From Flavobacterium laiguense (lineage in GTDB: Bacteria; Bacteroidota; Bacteroidia; Flavobacteriales; Flavobacteriaceae): DNA of 64,000 bases. The position numbers were made by a program, and so were the translations under genes. This document shows positions 17,626-27,213 of the stretch, piece by piece. The stretch lies in the NCBI RefSeq assembly GCF_003097655.1, contig NZ_QCZH01000015.1, forward strand, positions 1 to 64,000, given 5' to 3'. The stretch's first letter is position 1, and each line of letters begins with the position of its first letter. The notes under the pieces were generated by a model, which saw nothing but the letters and a program-made list of their open reading frames with translations, was not told the origin of the DNA and did not search any database.

Positions 17626-18870
17626 ATGATAAAATTTTTAATTCCTTTTTTTATTATTTTATTTGGAAATCAATTTTTTGTTAATGCTCAAACGAATCCG
17701 GATATTGGCAATTCTTGCCCACCCAAAACGGTTTTTGAATTGTTTAAAAAGAAAGATTCGCTCATAGTTGTAAAACCAATTAAAAATAGTTTTTTATTAG
17801 TCATTCCTGTAATCGGGGTACAGCCTGCAACGGGATTTAGTTACGGCGCCACGGCACAATACACTTTTAAGGGTGCCGATGTTTTAGATAAATATTCTTC
17901 TGCAAATCTTGGCGTTGTTTTTACAACAAAAGATCAGTTGTTAATTAATGCCAAAAATAATATTCTGTTAAAGGATAATAAAATTTACTTAAGTGGAGAT
18001 TATCGATTGTACGTTTTTACACAGCCCAATTACGGTTTGGGGACTCATATTATTCCAACTCACAAAGAAGATCCCGATTTTGATGTTGAATCCATCGAAG
18101 AGCCTATGGATTATAACTATTTTAAATTTCATCAAACGGTTTCTTGGGAAGTTAAAAAACATTTTTATGTAGGAACAGGAATTGAAATTGATTGGTATTC
18201 TACAATCGTTGACAAAAATCTTGACGTTGAGAATGGAATACTTACCAGTCATTATAATTACAGTAATCAATATGGTTTTAATGACAATGAATATTTTGTA
18301 AATGGTTTTAGTCTGAACTTAATTTATGATTCCAGGGATAACCAAATCAATACAAGAGAGGGTTGGTTTGCTAATATAAACTATAGATTTAACGCTGATT
18401 TATTCAATGATCAAAAATCGAGTAAAGTACTTTATACTGAGTTTAGATATTTTATTCCGCTTAGTCCAAAAAAGAAACAATTTGTATTAGGTATTTGGGC
18501 TTTTGGACAATTTGTGACCAATGGGGTAGTGCCGTATTTAAATTTACCCGCTATAGGTTGGGATCAACGCAGTCGAAGCGGGGAAGGTTATACTCAAGGG
18601 TTATTTCGAGGGAATAATTTAGCTTATCTTCAAACTGAATTAAGGTTTCCTATAAGTTGCAATCAACTTCTTAGCGGAACTGTTTTTACAAACTTTACAA
18701 CGGCTAGTGATAAATTGAGTGAAATTTCACTTTTTCAATATGTTCAACCTGCAGTTGGGGTTGGTTTGAGGATTTTAATTGATAAAGCGACTCGCACCAA
18801 TCTTATTTTGGATTACGCAGTTGGCAATCGTTCCAAGGGGTTTTATCTTAATGCGGGAGAAACTTTTTAA
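17626..18870 (+). CDS. POTRA-less Omp85 (BamA/TamA-type) barrel, copy 1
   Basis: 414 aa with signal peptide (ending about residue 21, FVNAQ). After a short linker (residues about 22-60) the sequence is barrel throughout: PVIGVQPATGFSYGATAQYTF, LIYDSRDNQINTREGWFANINYRF and the L6-like segment GYTQGLFRGNNLAYLQTELRFP. No POTRA repeats fit in the N-terminal 60 residues, so this is a barrel-only Omp85 relative. It probably acts in the outer membrane; assembly or secretion of a partner is inference. Next to a second member of the same type. Confidence 0.8.
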   Translation: MIKFLIPFFIILFGNQFFVNAQTNPDIGNSCPPKTVFELFKKKDSLIVVKPIKNSFLLVIPVIGVQPATGFSYGATAQYTFKGADVLDKYSSANLGVVFTTKDQLLINAKNNILLKDNKIYLSGDYRLYVFTQPNYGLGTHIIPTHKEDPDFDVESIEEPMDYNYFKFHQTVSWEVKKHFYVGTGIEIDWYSTIVDKNLDVENGILTSHYNYSNQYGFNDNEYFVNGFSLNLIYDSRDNQINTREGWFANINYRFNADLFNDQKSSKVLYTEFRYFIPLSPKKKQFVLGIWAFGQFVTNGVVPYLNLPAIGWDQRSRSGEGYTQGLFRGNNLAYLQTELRFPISCNQLLSGTVFTNFTTASDKLSEISLFQYVQPAVGVGLRILIDKATRTNLILDYAVGNRSKGFYLNAGETF

Positions 18871-19080
18871 ATTAATTCCTTATTTTAGTTTTCTTATTTG
18901 TAAACTGTACTTATATGTCAGTTATTTTGGATTAAATTATTAATCTGATTTTGCAACACACATTTTATTTAGTGTAATTGTATTGCATGTTTTTATATAA
19001 ATCATAAAAAAGCATTGTAATTTGTATGATTTTTTATGTTATTTTTGTTTAAGGCAAATCTATTCAATTTTAAATTTCTT

Positions 19081-20235
19081 ATGTTTAAAAAATCATTAAT
19101 TCCGTCCCTTATTTTTCTCTTTTCGTTGTCAATAATTGCGCAAACTGAGGCTCAAACAAAAAAAGATACCATAGCAGAAAAGAAGACTAATCCTTCAAAA
19201 TTTGACAATTTTAATAAAAAAGCGGAAGCTTTTTTCAAAGTATTTCCGGTTCCTATCTATGGTTATAGCACAGAGGCAGGGAATATTTTCGGGTTAGCAA
19301 AATTTAATGTGATCGATTTGTCTAAAAAAGATACAGTTTCAAAACCATCTAAATTAACTGAGCTTGTTTCTCTTTCGTCAAAAGGAAGAGTTAATGTTGT
19401 ACTTGGAGGACAATTGTTTTTTAAAGAAAACAAATATCAAATTCAAAGTTATGTTTATTTTCAAAAACAACCTCAATACATATTTGGTATTGGTAATGAT
19501 GTTGTAAAAGAGGAGGCTGAATTAATAAATTTTGATAGAGTAAAAGTATATTCAAATAATTTGATACGAATTAAGAAAAATTTTTATTTAGGAATTCCAA
19601 TAGAGTTAGCCAACTATTGGAATATGGAAATACCGAGTGATAGTTTTTTAATTCGAGATAATGTACTTGGTGTAAATGGAGGGTATGATGTAGGAACAGG
19701 TTTCTCTGGGTTATATGATACAAGAGAAAATCCATATAATCCTCAACAAGGGATGTATTGTATGTCAAGTTTAGTTTTTCATCCCAAGTTTTTAGGAAGT
19801 ACCTATGAGTTTACCAACTTTATTTTGGATATGAGAAAATATTATAATCCTTGGTTAAAGCATATTATTGCAGTGCAAGCCTATACAAGTAATGCTTTTG
19901 GAGACACTCCTTTTTATGATCTTTCCTTAATGGGGGGGTCAGACCAGATGCGGGGATATTATCAAGGAGGTTTTCGCGATAAAGCACTTGTAGATACACA
20001 AGTTGAATATCGCGTTCCAGTATGGAATATATTTGGTGTTGTTGGTTTTATTGGTACGGGTCGTGTCTTTGAAAGCTATAAAGATTTATCTTTTGAAAAA
20101 TGGAGGGTGTCATACGGAACGGGTTTAAGGGTGATGGTAGACACTAAGAATAAAACTAATCTTAGAATTGATTTCGGATTTGGAGAAAAAGGTGCGCTTA
20201 AAGGGACTTATTTGAGCTTTAGTGAAGCATTTTAA
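19081..20235 (+). CDS. POTRA-less Omp85 (BamA/TamA-type) barrel, copy 2
   Basis: 384 aa from the ATG giving MFKKSLIPSLIFLFSLSIIAQ, a good signal peptide; an ATG 45 bases upstream would add residues that spoil it. The barrel carries GLYDTRENPYNPQQGMY, the L6 motif LMGGSDQMRGYYQGGFRDK and QVEYRVPVW, all Omp85 hallmarks, with no POTRA domain. It diverges a good deal from the copy upstream, so this is not a recent duplication. About 200 bases of AT-rich sequence separates them, so separate promoters are possible. Confidence 0.8.
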   Translation: MFKKSLIPSLIFLFSLSIIAQTEAQTKKDTIAEKKTNPSKFDNFNKKAEAFFKVFPVPIYGYSTEAGNIFGLAKFNVIDLSKKDTVSKPSKLTELVSLSSKGRVNVVLGGQLFFKENKYQIQSYVYFQKQPQYIFGIGNDVVKEEAELINFDRVKVYSNNLIRIKKNFYLGIPIELANYWNMEIPSDSFLIRDNVLGVNGGYDVGTGFSGLYDTRENPYNPQQGMYCMSSLVFHPKFLGSTYEFTNFILDMRKYYNPWLKHIIAVQAYTSNAFGDTPFYDLSLMGGSDQMRGYYQGGFRDKALVDTQVEYRVPVWNIFGVVGFIGTGRVFESYKDLSFEKWRVSYGTGLRVMVDTKNKTNLRIDFGFGEKGALKGTYLSFSEAF

Positions 20236-20376
20236 ATGTTTATTTTTTATTTTGCTATACTGGGCTTGTGTAATAAATTGATTGTAAAAACTTTGATAGA
20301 AAAAATATTGTGAATTATACTGTTAATTACTGTTAATTTGTTAAATTAGCTTATTCAACAATTAAATATAAAAAAC

Positions 20377-20859
20377 ATGAAGAAAGTATTTTTATTATTT
20401 GTTCTAGTAGTTTCGTCTACTGCATTCGCTCAATCTACTATGAAAGAAGACGTAGATGTTGTTCAAGCTGTTTATGGGAGATCTAAAGCAGAATTAGTGA
20501 CGCAATATATGGCGTTAACAGGAGTTCAAGCTACAGATTTTACAAAAGTCTATGATGCGTACGAAGTGGAACGTAAAAAATTGGGACAAGAAAAAATCCA
20601 ATTAATTAATCAATATGCTACAGATTACGCAACAATGACAGATGCTAATGCTGATGTTTTAACTAAAGGAGCTTTAAAAAATAATCTGGCGTATGAAAAA
20701 TTGTATTCTACCTATTACGAAAAAGCAAAAAAAGCAGTTGGTGCTTTGAATGCCGCAAAATTCATTCAACTTGAAATTTATTTGCAGACAGAAATTAGAA
20801 GTAGCATACAAAATGCAATTCCTTTTGTTGGAGAATTGGATATGTCAAAAGTGAAATAA
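20377..20859 (+). CDS. Secreted helical protein of unknown function
   Basis: 160 aa. Signal peptide MKKVFLLFVLVVSSTAFAQ with an AFAQ cleavage site, then an almost entirely helical mature domain (AELVTQYMALTGVQATDFTKV, KLYSTYYEKAKKAVGALNAAKF). I recognise the pattern from Bacteroidota hypothetical periplasmic proteins but know no function. The spacing of hydrophobic residues suggests a helical bundle resembling Spy/CpxP-type periplasmic proteins, though no LTxxQ motif is present. Own terminator; monocistronic. Confidence 0.8.
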   Translation: MKKVFLLFVLVVSSTAFAQSTMKEDVDVVQAVYGRSKAELVTQYMALTGVQATDFTKVYDAYEVERKKLGQEKIQLINQYATDYATMTDANADVLTKGALKNNLAYEKLYSTYYEKAKKAVGALNAAKFIQLEIYLQTEIRSSIQNAIPFVGELDMSKVK

Positions 20860-20882
20860 GTATTTTTTTACTTTTTTGTCTC

Positions 20883-20921
20883 AAAAAAAGAGCGTAATCA
20901 TGGTGTTACGTTCTTTTTTTT
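20883..20921 (+). terminator. Terminator after the secreted helical protein
   Basis: A-run, GAgCGTAA / TTACGtTC stem with an 8-base loop, then eight Ts. Confidence 0.85.
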
Positions 20922-21038
20922 GTAATTCTAAGTATGTTTTCGGATATCAGCAGGATATATGAAATTAGGTCTTCAATTATAAGTTCTTTAGTCGTAAAAA
21001 AACGTTAATTTTAGCTTCTCTGTTTCAGAAAAAAATGT

Positions 21039-21046
21039 TAAATTTG
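21039..21046 (+). promoter_or_regulatory. Candidate -7 box (TAAATTTG) for the next barrel gene
   Basis: TAAATTTG matches TAnnTTTG and is 43 bases before the ATG. No clear -33 box. Confidence 0.4.
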
Positions 21047-21089
21047 TTAATATGCTTTCCTATTCTTTTTATAATTAAAAAATTAAATC

Positions 21090-21866
21090 ATGAAAATTTA
21101 CACTGCCCAATTTAGAATAGTCTTTATTCTTTTAGTATTTTTAATGGTAACTAGTTCAATATTTGCCCAAACTTCGGATGGAGAACCAAAGCCTGCAAGA
21201 GATTTTAAGAATTCGGTTAAGTTTAATGTGTCTAATACATTGCTTTATGATAACTCCTATCAATTTTCGTATGAACGAATTATCAAAGAAAATCAAAGTA
21301 TAAATGTTTTTGTTGGTTACCAGGAGTTTCCATTAATTACACTAGATCTTGCTGATGATAATGTTGATTTCGATAGAAAAAGTAATAGAAGTGGTTTTTC
21401 AATTGGTGCAGATTATAGATTTTACTTGGGAAGTGTAAATAAATACAGTGCGCCACGAGGTGTTTATTTGGCGCCATTTGTAAGTTTTTTTCAATTTAAC
21501 ACCGATAGGGATATAAATTATACTGATTCTAATAATGTTGTTAATACTGTTAATCTTTCTTCAAAATTTAACTTGACTAATTTCGGGGGTGAGTTGGGGT
21601 ATCAGTTCGTATTATGGGATAGATTTGTTGTGGATTGTGTATTATTTGGACCTTCCTTGACTCGATATAAATTTAATGCCAAATTGGATGGAAGTATACC
21701 AAGTCTTGATGATAATGAGGTTTATCAAAAAGTAATTCAAGCAATAAAAGATAAATTCCCTGGAATTGATGGTATTACAGGAGATGAAGGAATAGAAAAA
21801 AAAGGAGTTCAATCGGTTACTGCTATTGGGTTTAGATATAACATCAGTATTGGTTATCGATTTTAA
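21090..21866 (+). CDS. Outer-membrane beta-barrel protein
   Basis: 258 aa. A signal peptide (IVFILLVFLMVTSSIFAQ) precedes a barrel-like mature part with alternating strands (SVKFNVSNTLLYDNSYQFSY, FSIGADYRFYLGS, GVYLAPFVSFFQFN) and a C-terminal strand SIGYRF ending in Phe, the usual signal for BAM insertion. The N-terminal strands resemble DUF3575-type small barrels. An insertion of about 35 residues near the end (EVYQKVIQAIKDKFPGIDGI) is helical and unusual for a small barrel. Function unknown. Confidence 0.78.
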   Translation: MKIYTAQFRIVFILLVFLMVTSSIFAQTSDGEPKPARDFKNSVKFNVSNTLLYDNSYQFSYERIIKENQSINVFVGYQEFPLITLDLADDNVDFDRKSNRSGFSIGADYRFYLGSVNKYSAPRGVYLAPFVSFFQFNTDRDINYTDSNNVVNTVNLSSKFNLTNFGGELGYQFVLWDRFVVDCVLFGPSLTRYKFNAKLDGSIPSLDDNEVYQKVIQAIKDKFPGIDGITGDEGIEKKGVQSVTAIGFRYNISIGYRF

Positions 21867-21889
21867 GAATAAATAAAAGTGAATACTAA

Positions 21890-21921
21890 TAAAACCTCAA
21901 ATAATTTTTTGAGGTTTTTTT
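21890..21921 (+). terminator. Terminator after the barrel gene
   Basis: AAAACCTCAA / TTGAGGTTTTTTT hairpin with an A/T-rich loop. Confidence 0.85.
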
Positions 21922-22023
21922 AGGTTCAATTTTTAAATTGCTTTTCAAATTTAGTGGGCAGTAGTTAAGAAGTAATGAAATATAATTTAGAATAGATTTT
22001 TAATTTCTTATAAAATTCAGAAT

Positions 22024-22944
22024 ATGTTTTTCCCAAACTTTAGTAGTAGTAGAAAAGCTAAATTTTTATTAGCTGCTCTTTTTTTGATTTGTAATTTATC
22101 TATGGCACAAGATCTTGAGCCTCGAGCGTATGCTAATTTGCCAAAAGGAGCCCATGCTGTAGTAGCGAGTTACGGCTATATGAAAGGGAATGTCGTTTCA
22201 GAGCCAACATTGCCAATTGAAGATTTTGTTATTTCAAGTAACAATTTTGGTGTGGGTTATATGCAAACTTTTGGATTGGCCAACAAGTTAGCTAGGGTGC
22301 AAGTGATTCTACCGTATTCTATTATGGATGGAAAAGCAACCGTAAATGGTCAAAAAAACACAGGAAATAGAACTGGCTTTGGTGATATGCGTATTCGGCT
22401 CGGAATCAATTTAGTAGGCTCGCCTGCTTTGGCTAGAAAAGATTTTGCTCAATACCAACAAAAAACAATTTTTGGTGTAAGTTTAGTTACTTCTGTGCCA
22501 ACGGGTCTCTATTACTCTGATAAAAGAATTAATTTGGGAGCTAATCGTTGGGGTTTTAAGCCAGAGGTTGGGGTTTCCAAACGTTTTAAACACGTGTATG
22601 CCGAATTCTATTCGGGAGTTTGGTTTTATACGAATAATGATGAGTTTTTGGGAGATAAAGACTTGCAACAAGAACCAGTACTCTCTTTTCAAGGCCATAC
22701 CAGTTATTATTTTAAAAATCAAATGTGGGTAGGGATAAATGTAAACTGGTTTAACGGTGGAAAAACAGTTATAAATGATTTACCTGCTGGCAGTGTGATT
22801 AATAGTTCTAGAATAGGAGCGACATGGTCAATACCATTATCAAGAAGTCAATCCGTTAAATTGCAATTTAACACGGGTACCTTTAAAGATATTGGTTTAA
22901 ATTATGATTCTATTACTATGTCATATCAATATGTTTTCTTTTAG
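22024..22944 (+). CDS. Phenol_MetA_deg-type outer-membrane barrel (putative transporter)
   Basis: 306 aa. Signal peptide ends about residue 28 (LICNLSMAQ). The mature part is a barrel of the family annotated as MetA-pathway of phenol degradation: LEPRAYANLPKGAHAVVASYGYMKG at the mature N-terminus, NRTGFGDMRIRLGINLVG, and FGVSLVTSVPTGLYYSDKRINLGANRWGFKPEVG. Members are thought to be outer-membrane channels; the substrate is unknown here and nothing nearby suggests aromatic degradation. C-terminal residue is Phe. Stand-alone by context. Confidence 0.8.
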   Translation: MFFPNFSSSRKAKFLLAALFLICNLSMAQDLEPRAYANLPKGAHAVVASYGYMKGNVVSEPTLPIEDFVISSNNFGVGYMQTFGLANKLARVQVILPYSIMDGKATVNGQKNTGNRTGFGDMRIRLGINLVGSPALARKDFAQYQQKTIFGVSLVTSVPTGLYYSDKRINLGANRWGFKPEVGVSKRFKHVYAEFYSGVWFYTNNDEFLGDKDLQQEPVLSFQGHTSYYFKNQMWVGINVNWFNGGKTVINDLPAGSVINSSRIGATWSIPLSRSQSVKLQFNTGTFKDIGLNYDSITMSYQYVFF

Positions 22945-23113
22945 TTTCAAAAGCAATCAGAAATTTATTTTAATTTTAAAAAAAAAAGAGGATTCTTCTT
23001 AACTTCGGCGGACAGTTTTTTTTAATGACACTTCTTAAAAAGATGTATTTTTTTTGTTATTAAAATGTTAAAACACCTATATTTGTATGTTTCAATTAGT
23101 GATTTTAATAAAA

Positions 23114-23182
23114 ATGAAATCTACTTTTGACAAGTATAAAGATACTTTTCCTGTTGATTTTTTTGAACTAAAAATGTGTTAA
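23114..23182 (+). CDS. 22-codon leader ORF before the efflux operon
   Basis: A short ORF (MKSTFDKYKDTFPVDFFELK plus MC) whose stop TAA overlaps the tolC start as TAATG. This one-base overlap would couple translation of the two frames. It may be a leader peptide, a relic of a regulator's last codons, or chance. No family is recognisable. The overlap is the only real support. Confidence 0.3.
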   Translation: MKSTFDKYKDTFPVDFFELKMC

Positions 23183-24516
23183 TGAATCGTCCTATTATAA
23201 AAAATCTTAAAATTGAATTTGTTATTCTAATAGTAGCTTGTTTTTTTCATGGAGTTGGATATTCTCAAAATGAGGAGGTTGCCAGAATCATAAAATTGGA
23301 TGAAGCTATAGAATTAGGTGTTCAGAATAACAATCAACTTAAAATAGCCAATTCGGATGTTACTATTGCCAATGAAAATTTAAGCCAATCCCAAATAGCC
23401 AAAGTGCCTATGGTAGGGTTGAATATGGGGTATAATTATATTGGGAATCCCAAAATCTACGATGGTTTTTATGGAAAGAATGTTACGGTCGATTATTTTA
23501 ATCACCAAGCTTCAGCTAATGTTTTTGCGTCGATGCCGTTGTATTATGGAGGTGTGATAAACAATCAAATTGACAAACAACAATTAATAGTCAATATGCA
23601 AGAATCGGTTGTAAAAATGACCGAATCAGAAATTAAACAAGCCATAACACTTCAATTTTTTACTCTCGAAAAATTATATACACAAATTGAAATAACCAAG
23701 CAAAATATTATCAATACCGAGTTGCGAATTAAACAATTGAAATCCAGAGTAGCGAATGGCCAAAATCTTAAAAGTGATTTGCTACGAACTGAATTACAAA
23801 AATCCAATTTTGAAGTGGCTGTTTTTCGTAGTTCAAATTCCATCGAGTTAATCAGTAATTATATGGATATATTAATTGGACTGCCTACCAATACCAAATT
23901 AAAACCGATTTTAGAGGGGATCTTAGTTCCCAAAGAAGATTTGAGTTTGAATGAAAGTTTGTCCGAAGCCTATCAAAATCGAAATGAAATCAAACGTTCG
24001 GAAATCAATGTTAGAATAGCCGAGTCTTCCATGGATATTACCAAAAGTGGTTTCAAGCCCAATGTCAATGCCAATTTGATGCTCAATACGCAATATCCTG
24101 CACAATGGCCGGATTATCCCAATATTCTCAATTATTGGGCTGCGGGAGTGTCGCTCAATTGGGATATTTCCAGTTTTTATAATCTAAAACATCGCGTCAA
24201 TGGTGACCAACAGCAAATTAATAAAAGCAATATCGCATTAGAAGCCACCAAAGATCAAATTAATCAAGATGTAAAGGCTGCTTTTGTCCGATTTACTGAA
24301 AGTGTAAGGAATATTGTGACCTTTAAAAAAGATGTTGATTTGGCGTTGAGTAATTACAAAATTGTAAAAAGCCGTTATGACAACGATTTTGCCTTGATCA
24401 GCGATATGGTGGATGCTGAGTTACAGTTGAATGAAGCGAAAATATCACTGAATAATGCCAATATAGATTCGATTATCCAATATTATTCCTTGCAATATGC
24501 AATGGGTAAACTTTAA
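23182..24516 (+). CDS. TolC-family outer-membrane efflux protein
   Basis: 444 aa from the ATG giving MNRPIIKNLKIEF; a GTG 6 bases upstream is the alternative. Signal peptide ends near VGYSQ. Two repeats of helical hairpin follow (LDEAIELGVQNNNQLKIANSDV and ESEIKQAITLQFFTLEKLY in the first half; LSEAYQNRNEIKRSEINV and VNLALSNYKIVKSRYDN-like in the second). TolC-like trimers form the outer-membrane exit duct. First gene of a three-gene operon with an HlyD adaptor 9 bases downstream and an MFS pump. Confidence 0.93.
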   Translation: MNRPIIKNLKIEFVILIVACFFHGVGYSQNEEVARIIKLDEAIELGVQNNNQLKIANSDVTIANENLSQSQIAKVPMVGLNMGYNYIGNPKIYDGFYGKNVTVDYFNHQASANVFASMPLYYGGVINNQIDKQQLIVNMQESVVKMTESEIKQAITLQFFTLEKLYTQIEITKQNIINTELRIKQLKSRVANGQNLKSDLLRTELQKSNFEVAVFRSSNSIELISNYMDILIGLPTNTKLKPILEGILVPKEDLSLNESLSEAYQNRNEIKRSEINVRIAESSMDITKSGFKPNVNANLMLNTQYPAQWPDYPNILNYWAAGVSLNWDISSFYNLKHRVNGDQQQINKSNIALEATKDQINQDVKAAFVRFTESVRNIVTFKKDVDLALSNYKIVKSRYDNDFALISDMVDAELQLNEAKISLNNANIDSIIQYYSLQYAMGKL

Positions 24517-24525
24517 AAATTTTTT

Positions 24526-25590
24526 ATGAGCGAAGAAACCGCAATCAACGAAACCGCATTGAAAAGCGAAAAAAAGAGAAATACTGTATTGACGGTTCTT
24601 TCTTTTATTTTTATTATAGGGGGAGGTATTTGGATATTGAGTTTATTTTTTGACTTCCATCGCTATGAAACGACCAATAATGCTCAAGTAGAATCCTATA
24701 TTAGCAGCGTTACGGCCAGGGCGACGGGATATATAACCACAATTAATTTTGAAACCAATCAGTTGGTGCATAAAGGGGATACTTTGGTCGTTCTTGATGA
24801 TAAGGAATACAAAATTAAAGTGCAGCAAGCCGAAGCAGATTTGGCTACTGCCGAAGGGAATCTGCATTCGTTGGAGCAATCTATCGTTACGGCGACCGCC
24901 AATCAGGCTGCGTCCAAGGATAATTTGGAAGGGGATGAAGCCAGTCTTGAAAAAGCCGAAAAGGATTACCAGCGTTTTAAAAATATGATTGCCGATTCGG
25001 CCGTTACCATAAATCAGTATGATCAAGTAGTGGCAAAACTGCAATCGACCAAGGCGTATCTCAATGCAGGTAAAAATCAATTACAAGCGAGTAGTTCTAC
25101 GACCAAGCAAAGTTACACGAATCTGGAAGCAGCGCGAGCCACAGTGGCCCGTAAAAAAGCCGATTTGGATAATGCATGGCTGCAATTGTCTTACACCCGA
25201 ATCATTGCATTAGCCGATGGTTATGTGGGAGAAAGAACAGTATCGGTAGGCGAACTGATTAATGCCAATCAAGTGGTGGCAACGCTTGTGTTAAATCAAA
25301 AAGTTTGGGTTACTGCTAATTTTAAGGAAACACAAATCGAAGAAATCAAGCAAGGTCAGGAAGTGACCATTACCATTGATGCATTGAATGATAAAGAATT
25401 CAAAGGTAAAGTAGTGGGTTTTTCGCCGGCAACCGGTGCTAAGTTCTCTATGGTGGAACCCGATAATTCTACAGGAAATTTTGTAAAAATCACCCAGCGT
25501 ATTCCTGTGAAAATTGATTTCGACGCTTCCGCAAAAGAACTGGAAGCCGTAAAACCAGGGATGAATGTTACTGTGGAAATAAAAAAGTAA
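24526..25590 (+). CDS. HlyD/EmrA-family membrane-fusion protein
   Basis: 354 aa periplasmic adaptor. One N-terminal membrane helix (about residues 20-42), the lipoyl-like halves ARATGYITTINFETNQLVHKG and LADGYVGERTVSVGELINANQ, an alpha-hairpin between them (EADLATAEGNLHSLEQSIVTA), and the beta-barrel segment VWVTANFKETQIEEIKQGQEV, all typical of EmrA. It bridges the MFS pump in the inner membrane and TolC. It starts 9 bases after tolC and ends 4 bases before the pump gene. Confidence 0.93.
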   Translation: MSEETAINETALKSEKKRNTVLTVLSFIFIIGGGIWILSLFFDFHRYETTNNAQVESYISSVTARATGYITTINFETNQLVHKGDTLVVLDDKEYKIKVQQAEADLATAEGNLHSLEQSIVTATANQAASKDNLEGDEASLEKAEKDYQRFKNMIADSAVTINQYDQVVAKLQSTKAYLNAGKNQLQASSSTTKQSYTNLEAARATVARKKADLDNAWLQLSYTRIIALADGYVGERTVSVGELINANQVVATLVLNQKVWVTANFKETQIEEIKQGQEVTITIDALNDKEFKGKVVGFSPATGAKFSMVEPDNSTGNFVKITQRIPVKIDFDASAKELEAVKPGMNVTVEIKK

Positions 25591-25594
25591 AAGG

Positions 25595-27163
25595 ATGGCT
25601 TCAATCAAAAAAGGAAGTGTGTTTACCCTTGTAGGACTTTATCTCCTTACGATTCCCTTTTTTAATGCGTTAAATGTGACCTCTTACGATAACTCACAAA
25701 TACTCGGGCATTTTGGATCCTCGACTACTGTTTTTTCCTATGCGACCTATATTCCTTTTTTTGCAATGCTTGGGTTTTTGCCTCTGGGATTAAAGTTGGG
25801 GAAGCAAATAAAGGTTCGGACGTTGATTTTATCTGTAAGTTTTTTGTCTATTATCTGTAATACCGCTTCGTTGTTTGCAACATCTATTCAGTGGTTTACG
25901 ATTTGGCGCAGCCTGCTGGCCATTTTGTCTATCATTGGAATATTTGCTTCGATGATTCCAATTATTTTAAAATACAATCCTGTTTTTAATATGCCGATTT
26001 TGTATGGAATCATTCAATTTATTATGCAGGGAAGTAAGCAATTGTACCAATATTTTGGAACACAAATGACTAGTATTCACGACTGGACTTTTGGGGTTTA
26101 CTTTTTGAATGTCAACTTTTTGTTAGCGATAGTTTTGGCTTGGATTTTTTATAAAAAAGACGTGGCACCTATGAAATCTCCATTTCAATTTGATTGGAGA
26201 GGTTGGCTCATAATGCTGTTGTTTTTTGTTGTTATTCTTTTTCTTTGTGCCGAGGGACAAACCCGTAATTGGTTGAGCGATCCTAAAGTCGCAATGGCAC
26301 TTGCTTTTTTATTGATTATAATTGGGATTTATTTGATCCACGTTCGATTTACGAAAAACCCAATAATCAATCCCGATGTGTATAAATACACAAATGTAGT
26401 TTTCGGATCTTTTCTCTATTTTTATATCGGAATGATGAATGGCACCGGAAGTGTAGTGACCGGTTTTATGACAAATATTCTGGGTTTTGACAGTATTTAT
26501 GTAGCGAGAACACATTTGGCCATACTTATAGGTCTTTTTGTAGCGATTCCATTAACGACTTATCTTTTGTATAAACGTATTTATTTGGCTACCATTTGGA
26601 TAACCGGTTTTGCTTGTTTTGGTATGTATCATACACTGCTTTTTTTTCGTTTTTACCCCGGAATTGAATCTTCCGATTTTTTCGTGCCTTTTATTTTTAA
26701 AGGATTAGCGATTGGATTTTTGTATCCCGTGTCATCACTTTATATTTCCGAAAAAGTACCGCCCAAATTAGGTGATTCTAGGATGATGAGCGGTATAATT
26801 TCGAGAGTTGTATTTGCATCTTTGTTGGGAGGGGCTATATTAGGTACTTTTATTTCAAATTTGAAAATACAACACAAAACAGGCCTTAGCCAGCAATTGT
26901 CTCCTTTGAATGAAAAGGCACAACAAAAACTAAATAACACCACAAATTACTATTTGCATCAAGGATTGTCTCAAGTTGATGCGCAAAAAATGGCCGAAAA
27001 AAGTCTGTCCAATCAAACATCACAGTCTTCATTAATGCTGGCATACAAAGATATTTACTTAGTAATGGCAGCATTGTGTTTCTTCCCAATTTTAATTCTT
27101 TTGTTGTTTAGACTTGGTCGAAGACCTGTTGGAAGCGTTGCTGTAGAGCCGATTCCGTTTTAA
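25595..27163 (+). CDS. MFS drug exporter (DHA2/EmrB-like)
   Basis: 522 aa with about 14 hydrophobic helices, matching the DHA2 subfamily that works with EmrA and TolC. The organisation with the adaptor and outer-membrane duct is the EmrAB-TolC arrangement, exporting hydrophobic drugs or bile-like compounds across both membranes. Conserved MFS motif A is weak here (PLGLKLGKQIKVRTLI in its place). Several loops are longer than usual, for example residues 420-480, where a soluble Gln/Ser-rich segment precedes the last helix. Substrate unknown. Confidence 0.87.
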   Translation: MASIKKGSVFTLVGLYLLTIPFFNALNVTSYDNSQILGHFGSSTTVFSYATYIPFFAMLGFLPLGLKLGKQIKVRTLILSVSFLSIICNTASLFATSIQWFTIWRSLLAILSIIGIFASMIPIILKYNPVFNMPILYGIIQFIMQGSKQLYQYFGTQMTSIHDWTFGVYFLNVNFLLAIVLAWIFYKKDVAPMKSPFQFDWRGWLIMLLFFVVILFLCAEGQTRNWLSDPKVAMALAFLLIIIGIYLIHVRFTKNPIINPDVYKYTNVVFGSFLYFYIGMMNGTGSVVTGFMTNILGFDSIYVARTHLAILIGLFVAIPLTTYLLYKRIYLATIWITGFACFGMYHTLLFFRFYPGIESSDFFVPFIFKGLAIGFLYPVSSLYISEKVPPKLGDSRMMSGIISRVVFASLLGGAILGTFISNLKIQHKTGLSQQLSPLNEKAQQKLNNTTNYYLHQGLSQVDAQKMAEKSLSNQTSQSSLMLAYKDIYLVMAALCFFPILILLLFRLGRRPVGSVAVEPIPF

Positions 27164-27213
27164 ACTCAGTATTCATTAATTTTAGGGTTATTTATAATTA
27201 AATATTGACAAAT

